Below, in pieces: positions 58,873 to 64,000 of a stretch of DNA of 64,000 bases. The DNA is from Pohlia nutans (Eukaryota > Streptophyta > Bryopsida > Bryales > Mniaceae), in assembly GCA_022496805.1 (NCBI GenBank), contig CM040090.1:9790001-9854000 (forward strand). The letters are read 5' to 3'. The notes under the pieces were generated by a model, which was not told where the DNA came from, searched no databases, and was given only the letters and a program-made list of their open reading frames with translations. Every line of letters starts with the position of its first letter. Position 1 is the stretch's first letter. A program made the position numbers and the translations under genes.

Positions 58873-59351
58873 CACGGCAGAGGCTGGGAAGGACAGCTCT
58901 GGTGTTCAGTGGGCACGTTGCACTGGGAACGTTTCATTCGTCGGTGTTTCGGACGCTGGTGGAGCACCAGCTGCTTCCCAGTGTGATAGTGGGCGCCAAC
59001 TTGGGAGCCATTGTGGCCTCGTTTGCAACCACGAGGACGGCCTCCGAGCTCCGGCACTTCTTCGACGACCCGTCGCTCCCCATGGACTTCTATGCGAAAC
59101 TGAGCACCGTGTACGTGGCCGCGTATCGGTTACGCACGCAAGATGCGATTCAACCGTATGAGATTGAGAAGCTGGAGCAAAGCATGCTTGATCTGTTGGG
59201 CGACCTCACCTTTGAAGAGGCGATTGACTTGTCAGGTGGGTACATTCACAATTCACTGACACACGAAAACTGTGACCAGTGCTTATATTTTACTAAGATT
59301 CACTCAAAAAGCATTTTTTACTTTATTAATAGTAACAATTTTGTAGATTAA

Positions 59352-60554
59352 CCCCTAACCCCTAAAGGACCAGAGTGTTTTTCCTCCAAAAACATTCCAA
59401 TGCTGCCATTTTTACTCCCCCATGCAAAAAATCCAAAAGAATGTTATTTTTTACCTTCTAACCACAAGATCTTGTCCTAAACTATTTGAAAAACATACAC
59501 AACAAATTTCGTTGATTTTGACCGCACGGATTGCAAGATAATTGCGTTTGATGGAAAAAAACACCCCAAAAAAACACATGCCCGAAAATTTCAGATGCGT
59601 TTGACCACATCTACATCAAAAAAACCTCACTACCAAAACTTGTCGCACTTCACTTTCACATTCTATATGATGTTACTTAGTTGTGTACCAATTTTCGTTG
59701 CGTTTGGAGATGTTTAGGATGTTGAATAACACCTTGCACTTGTTGGGGGTTTAAAAGTTCAGAAAAGACTATATGTTTTTGGAATTGCAATGTTTTCGAC
59801 TTTCTTTATTTAAAATACAAATCCGAGCGGTGAAACACAAGTACATTCCACCCTCTACAAAATGGCGAAAAAAAATTTGAAAAAAAAATAAATCTCCAAG
59901 TTTTAGAAGACATGTAGCACATTTTCTAAGAATTTTGGGGGTTAGGGGGGAAATAAAGGGTGGTTGAAGTGCCAACCCATTCCAATGTTCATGACCCCAC
60001 TAACTCTCAAGGTACACTGCCACGTGGCAGTCCCCCATTGGACGATTTTTATTTTTTATTTTTTATTTTTAAAAATGATTTTATTTTTCAAGTTTTTAAA
60101 TAATATTTTTAATTATGAAATTGAACTTTCAGTTTAAAATAATATTTTTAATTTAAAATAATACTTTTCAGTTTAAAATAATATTTTTTAATTTTAAAAA
60201 ATTAATTTTAATTTTAAAAAATATTATTTTAAAAAAGAATTATGAGTTTGGGAAACGGGGTGGTCTTCTGCCCCCCACAGTCCACCCCATTTTCCACACA
60301 CCGCCCATCTTGTTGCCCCCCCCTAAAATTCAACTATTTCTCTATTGCCCCGCTGCCCTTTCTCCCGAAAAAAACACATTTCTCCTCATAACTTTCACAT
60401 ACGGTGTCGGAATTCAAAAAAAAAGAATCCCCATTTTCATGGCACATTGGGGAATCTACTATTAAATTTCCTTCAAAATTCGATTAAAAATGTGTTCACC
60501 GGAACCTACCCGATTCTCTAAATGTCCTAGTTAGGACACTTGGTCCTTTAGGGG
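59352..60554. mobile_element. TTAA-flanked inverted-repeat element in intron 4
   Basis: A 1,203-bp non-coding insertion flanked by TTAA (59,348-59,351 and 60,555-60,558). The empty site in the first copy (near 44,427) has a single TTAA. The left end is CCCCTAACCCCTAAAGGACCA and the right end reversed is CCCCTAAAGGACCA, so the left has an extra CCCCTAA unit. A TTAA target with CCC ends is piggyBac-like. The interior is AT-rich with (TAATATTTTTAATTT)-like repeats near 60,040-60,240 and no transposase. Confidence 0.85.
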
Positions 60555-60699
60555 TTAACACAGCCCTATGGTAAGTTTTTATTGTCCATTTGTTTTTTTT
60601 GGTAAATATATATTGTCCTTAGATTCCCTCTAAAAGCTACATTATTTATATATTTCATTGCCTAAGCACTCACCAAGACTTCTTAATTTTGGGGTCATT

Positions 60700-61373
60700 A
60701 GGGTAATCCAAAAGCAAAACTAGTTTTCAAGTGGAGTTCAAGTGGAGTTCTCTACTTATAATTATAATTTCTGAGAATTATTGTTCATGAATAGTTTCCA
60801 TGGTCGGGGCTCTTGGCTTGGGGGAACGTGTGAGAACTCTCCTCTAGCATTGGGGAGGTCTCGAGTTCCACACCTCGTGATGGTGCAGGTGTTAGATTTA
60901 AGAAAGATAATGTGCACAGAAGGTAAACAATAAACAAAGTTTATTGATATGTGACTTGCCACCCAACCATAGAAGTGAGATATTGTCCTATAGACAAAGA
61001 TATCTCCTTCACCCACCAAGCCACACTTATAGTTCTAGTACCATCTGTCTACAGACCTAGAATATGTACAGACTAACTAGACTATCACTTTGGTGTTCTA
61101 ACTAACTTGGAATTATAGACTCTTGGTCTATCAGTTCCCTCATAAGTAACTTAATTACCATATGAGTAACTTAGGCATAGACCCTTGGTCTATCAGTTCC
61201 CTCATGAGTAACTTAATTACCACATGAGTAACTTAATTCCAACAGCAGGGCCTTGCTTTAGATTATTTTCCAACTCACTATAGACTAGTTTTGTAGTCCA
61301 TTTAAACTCAAAACGAGTTTAAGGTGAGTTTAAGGTTTCTTTCCGCTTTGAGACACTCTTTTCGGTTAACTCT
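60700..61373. mobile_element. MITE related to 44,017-44,333, in intron 4
   Basis: A 674-bp insertion flanked by ATT (60,697-60,699 and 61,374-61,376); the first copy has the empty site CCATTGAG near 44,570. The ends are AGGGTAATCCAAAAG and, reversed, AGAGTTAACCGAAAAG. The right 130 bp is the reverse complement of the element at 44,017. An internal phrase (TCTATCAGTTCCCTCAT(A/G)AGT) is duplicated near 61,128 and 61,188. Confidence 0.8.
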
Positions 61374-62799
61374 ATTGAGTCGTAATTTTGTGAATGCACC
61401 AAGGTCGCATCTTGGGGATTTCCATTCCTGCTTGCCCTATCGGTCACCAACCGGCCCAGTTTCTGAATTATCTGGTGTCGCCACACGTTGTTATCTGGAG
61501 CGCTGTTGCCGTGTCTTGTGTGCCTCCCTCTGGACTTCTCCACCGCCCTGAGCTCATGATCAAGGACCGGTTCGACCGCATTGTACCTTACGTTCCACCA
61601 ACAAAAGTGAGTAAGAGCATCTATATATATAAATGCACATTTTGTTATGTAAGCAAGCTCATCGTCAGAACATCGGGTAGAGGGTAACTACGGTTTGCGT
61701 CACTTTGAGCATTTGTGATTTTTGCGAGAGATCTGTTAGTACAAGAGTCAAGACTGTTGAGATCAAATTTTTAGTGAATTTCTTAAAGTGCGAGGAACCT
61801 TGTAGATTGCTCTCTGTGACAACAGACAACCTCACTTTCATTCAATTATCAGTGGCCATAGACATTTAGCTTACACCATGTGCTAATCAGTCCAACCAAG
61901 TATATGATTTGATGAGTTGCTGTCGGTAACGGGTTTCTCATGGTTTTAGTATCCTCTGCCTTAAATTCCAAGGCATCTTAATAAGTCACGTGATTTTAAT
62001 TGAGGTAGATTACGTTAGTATAAATGCATGATGCTGACAGCCTTTTGCATGGAATTGTGTGCATGTATTGCGGACGCAGATGAGCTTTGAGAAGGCAAGA
62101 AGCGAAACGAGCTTAGAAACGGAGATCCCCTACCGACAGGTGCGGGAGCTTTTCAGTGTCAACCATTTCATCGTCAGTCAGGCCAGTCCTTACATGGCGC
62201 CGTGGTTGCATTTCAAGGAGTCAATACAAGACCGCTCCTCTCTTGCAGCCAAGGTCAGTAAGAGCCAACCTCCTTTAATTTCAAGGTCTCCTTCCCTGCA
62301 ATGACTATAATCGGAGGATTGCCTTAGCGTAATGGCTCCTTAGTTACTGATTTTGGTCAACTTTGGGTGAAATGATTGGCAGCTTTTGCACTTCATGGAG
62401 ATGGAGGTTAGGCATCGGTGTGCTCAACTGTTAGATATGGGGATCAGGCTGCGAGGTCTTACAAATCTCTGTGCACAGAAGTGGGAAGGTGATATCAACA
62501 TCATCTTGCCAATCACATTTTGTCAGGTGATACATTAATCCTACGATTGCAGGTTGATATGCAATATGAGGATGGCATCAGTTCATCCATACCTTCGAAT
62601 TTCCAGGTAGAGGATACTATTTGCGTCACTTCAAACATTTTAACATATGTAGGAGTGATTCGTGGGAGATGTGTTAATAGAGCTGTGCAGAGATCACTTT
62701 GCGTACATCATTCAAGAGTCAAATCTGTTTTTGATCAAATTTTTATCGCTCTATGAATTTCTTATGCAATTTCAAAGTGGGAGTTGTAGACCATTCTAA

Positions 62800-63108
62800 G
62801 AGCCAAGTTCCATGGGTTTCAGAAGTTGCCCATGGAAGTAGGCAAGAGGAGGAGAAAAGTGGAACTGGGGTTTGTCTCATACCCGGCCAATCATGAAATT
62901 GTGCATGTTCCATGGACTTGAACATGAACAAATTTGATTGCTTAGGGAGAAGTTGCCATGAGCTCTTGGGCTTGAGAACCCTCCATACTTCATGACAACT
63001 TTTGCACCACTTTTTTTCTCAAAAGCTCACTTGAACTGTGGATCTTGGTCCCCAAAGTCACTAAAAACTTGTCTTTTAGTGAGATACTTCACCCATGAAA
63101 CTTGGCCC
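62800..63108. mobile_element. Tourist-like MITE, intron 7 of the second SDP1-like copy
   Basis: Paralogous to 45,992-46,300 and of the same family as 34,588-34,888. It begins GAGCCAAGTTCCATGGG after TAA and ends near CTTGGCCC. Confidence 0.75.
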
Positions 63109-64000
63109 TATGTAGACAATCCATTTCCAAGCAAAGATACCATGCTCACACCACTTGCTAATAAGTCTATTCAAGTGTATGAATAGACGAGTTGCTGTTG
63201 GTAACAGTGATCAGTATAGAAGAAGGGAATGATCTTCTACCTCGAGTGATTTGCAACTGTTCAACTTCTCTAATTACTGTTTTGCTTGTTGAGCCTGCAC
63301 TAACATATCCTAACGGTTGTTATGGAGTGTAGGCCCTCTTGATGTCCAATGGTACCTTGAATGACGACCATTCACCGAACGAGCTCAGGAAGGCCGCCAT
63401 GGCAGGGCATCGATGCACATGGGCCAACTTGTCAGCCATTCACACGAGCTGTGGAATAGAGCTGATGTTAGATGAATACATCAACGAGCTCCACCGTCAG
63501 GAACGTCACGCACTTCACAAGGAGGAGGATTACGGTCACGACTCAGGCACGCATCAATCATCAGAGCTCGAGCCGGGAACGGCAACCACAACTCCGGGAG
63601 ATGGCGATTCAGAGCTTCCACTGGAACAACAAATCACTCCAGGCTACGGCACGCCCAGCGAAGTAAAAACCGAGGATTACTTGCTGGATCACCTCTGCTC
63701 CTGCGCCGGCAACACCAACCGGGAGTCTCGCAGGTGTGATGCCGCCCACACTGTCGCCGACCAAGTTCAGCTTGTGGAAGAATGTGATACCGTGGAAGAT
63801 AGCGGCGTGCCATCCTCACTGTTCGGTGACACTGCAGCTTGGTCAGGCGAGCCGCTCCATGATTCTCAACCAGAGCAGGACGGGATGCCGAGTTCCCCAT
63901 CGCTTGCTATGGAGAGCGTCTGTGAACAATACAGACTGGGAGTGCAGAGCCAAGACTTGGAGTGGGACGTAGGCTATGAGGACAGCCATGGCTCGCCCAC

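Larger units (their letters stand above)
56704..64000 (+). repeat. segmental duplication, second copy (runs off window)
   Basis: Starts abruptly at TGGATGGTACGTTTGAGCAA, matching 41,731, and follows the first copy to the window end. It is longer than the first copy because of transposon insertions at 58,598-58,872, 59,352-60,554 and 60,700-61,373. The first copy carries one insertion of its own (44,017-44,333). Confidence 0.9.
56878..64000 (+). pseudogene. SDP1-like patatin gene, second copy, disrupted
   Basis: Exons match the first copy: 56878-57023, 57282-57336, 57477-58011, 58518-59235 (interrupted), 61404-61606, 62080-62253, 62383-62526 and 63333 to the window edge. Exon 3 lacks one base relative to copy one (ATCAAAAAGTCAG against ATCAAAGAAGTCAG). 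After splicing, the frame therefore runs ESTFKQYAKWM and stops early in exon 4. Exon 4 is also split by a 275-bp transposon. The substitutions GANLG for GxSxG and ETS for DGS are shared with copy one, so they predate the duplication. Downstream exons are otherwise well kept, which suggests recent inactivation. A shorter product starting near 58,902 is conceivable but lacks the conserved N-terminal half. Confidence 0.85.

Noticed and set aside
6940..60560. CCCCTAA phrases as interstitial telomere repeats
   Set aside because: Plant telomeres are CCCTAAA in long tandem arrays. Here the phrase appears singly or doubly beside TTAA at the ends of transposon-like elements.
1..64000. CRISPR arrays, rRNA, tRNA genes or bacterial operons
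   Set aside because: No regularly spaced repeats with unique spacers, no rRNA-like blocks and no tRNA cloverleaf noticed. The gene structure is eukaryotic throughout.

Overview
The window is eukaryotic nuclear DNA from a green plant of the streptophyte lineage; a bryophyte, lycophyte, fern or charophyte alga fits best. Its multi-exon genes use GT-AG introns of about 60-700 bp and encode plant-type proteins: sucrose synthase, a TMEM135-like membrane protein, SDP1-type patatin lipases and RMA-type RING proteins. There is no bacterial gene organisation. Species cannot be assigned from the sequence alone.

Layout. (1) 0.9-5.85 kb: a sucrose synthase gene on the minus strand, about 13 coding exons. 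(2) 6.9-31 kb: a transposon-rich block. It begins with short elements flanked by TTAA and ending in CCCCTAA. Next comes a very large, partly diverged inverted repeat (about 8.96-30.87 kb) whose centre is a near-perfect palindrome carrying two mirror-image copies of a RING-finger gene. The left arm is interrupted by a 1.55 kb foldback element (11,376-12,926). The right arm is interrupted by a 14.2 kb non-LTR retrotransposon (15,343-29,562, 11-bp target-site duplication), which itself carries a 1.6 kb nested insertion. (3) 31-34.9 kb: AT-rich DNA without recognisable genes, then the upstream region of the next gene. (4) 34.9-38.2 kb: a TMEM135-like gene, eight coding exons that join to an exact 565-codon frame. 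(5) 38.8-41.7 kb: coding-looking exons I do not recognise. (6) 41.9-47.3 kb: an SDP1-like patatin gene (832 codons including stop) in which the residues aligning with the catalytic Ser and Asp are replaced. (7) 48 kb: a decayed RING gene. (8) 48.8-54.2 kb: a divergently oriented pair made of an Ftr1-type iron permease and a Fet3-type multicopper ferroxidase, both strongly fungal in character. (9) 55-56.4 kb: a possible small secreted protein. (10) 56.7-64 kb: a second, decayed copy of the SDP1-like gene, from a segmental duplication that runs off the window.

The most striking content is the Fet3/Ftr1 pair. In fungi these two proteins form the high-affinity reductive iron-uptake complex of the plasma membrane: the ferroxidase oxidises Fe(II) and the permease imports the Fe(III). 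Here the permease has one intron, bounded by a 13-bp direct repeat that looks like a recent intron gain. The 2.1 kb region between the genes holds a dense cluster of GATA motifs. Together these suggest a two-gene uptake module acquired as a unit from a fungus. The retrotransposon is also unusual: three 2A-like DIETN(P/S)GP motifs lie in one reading frame upstream of its endonuclease domain. The tandem SDP1-like copies give natural filled/empty site pairs that date several transposon insertions.
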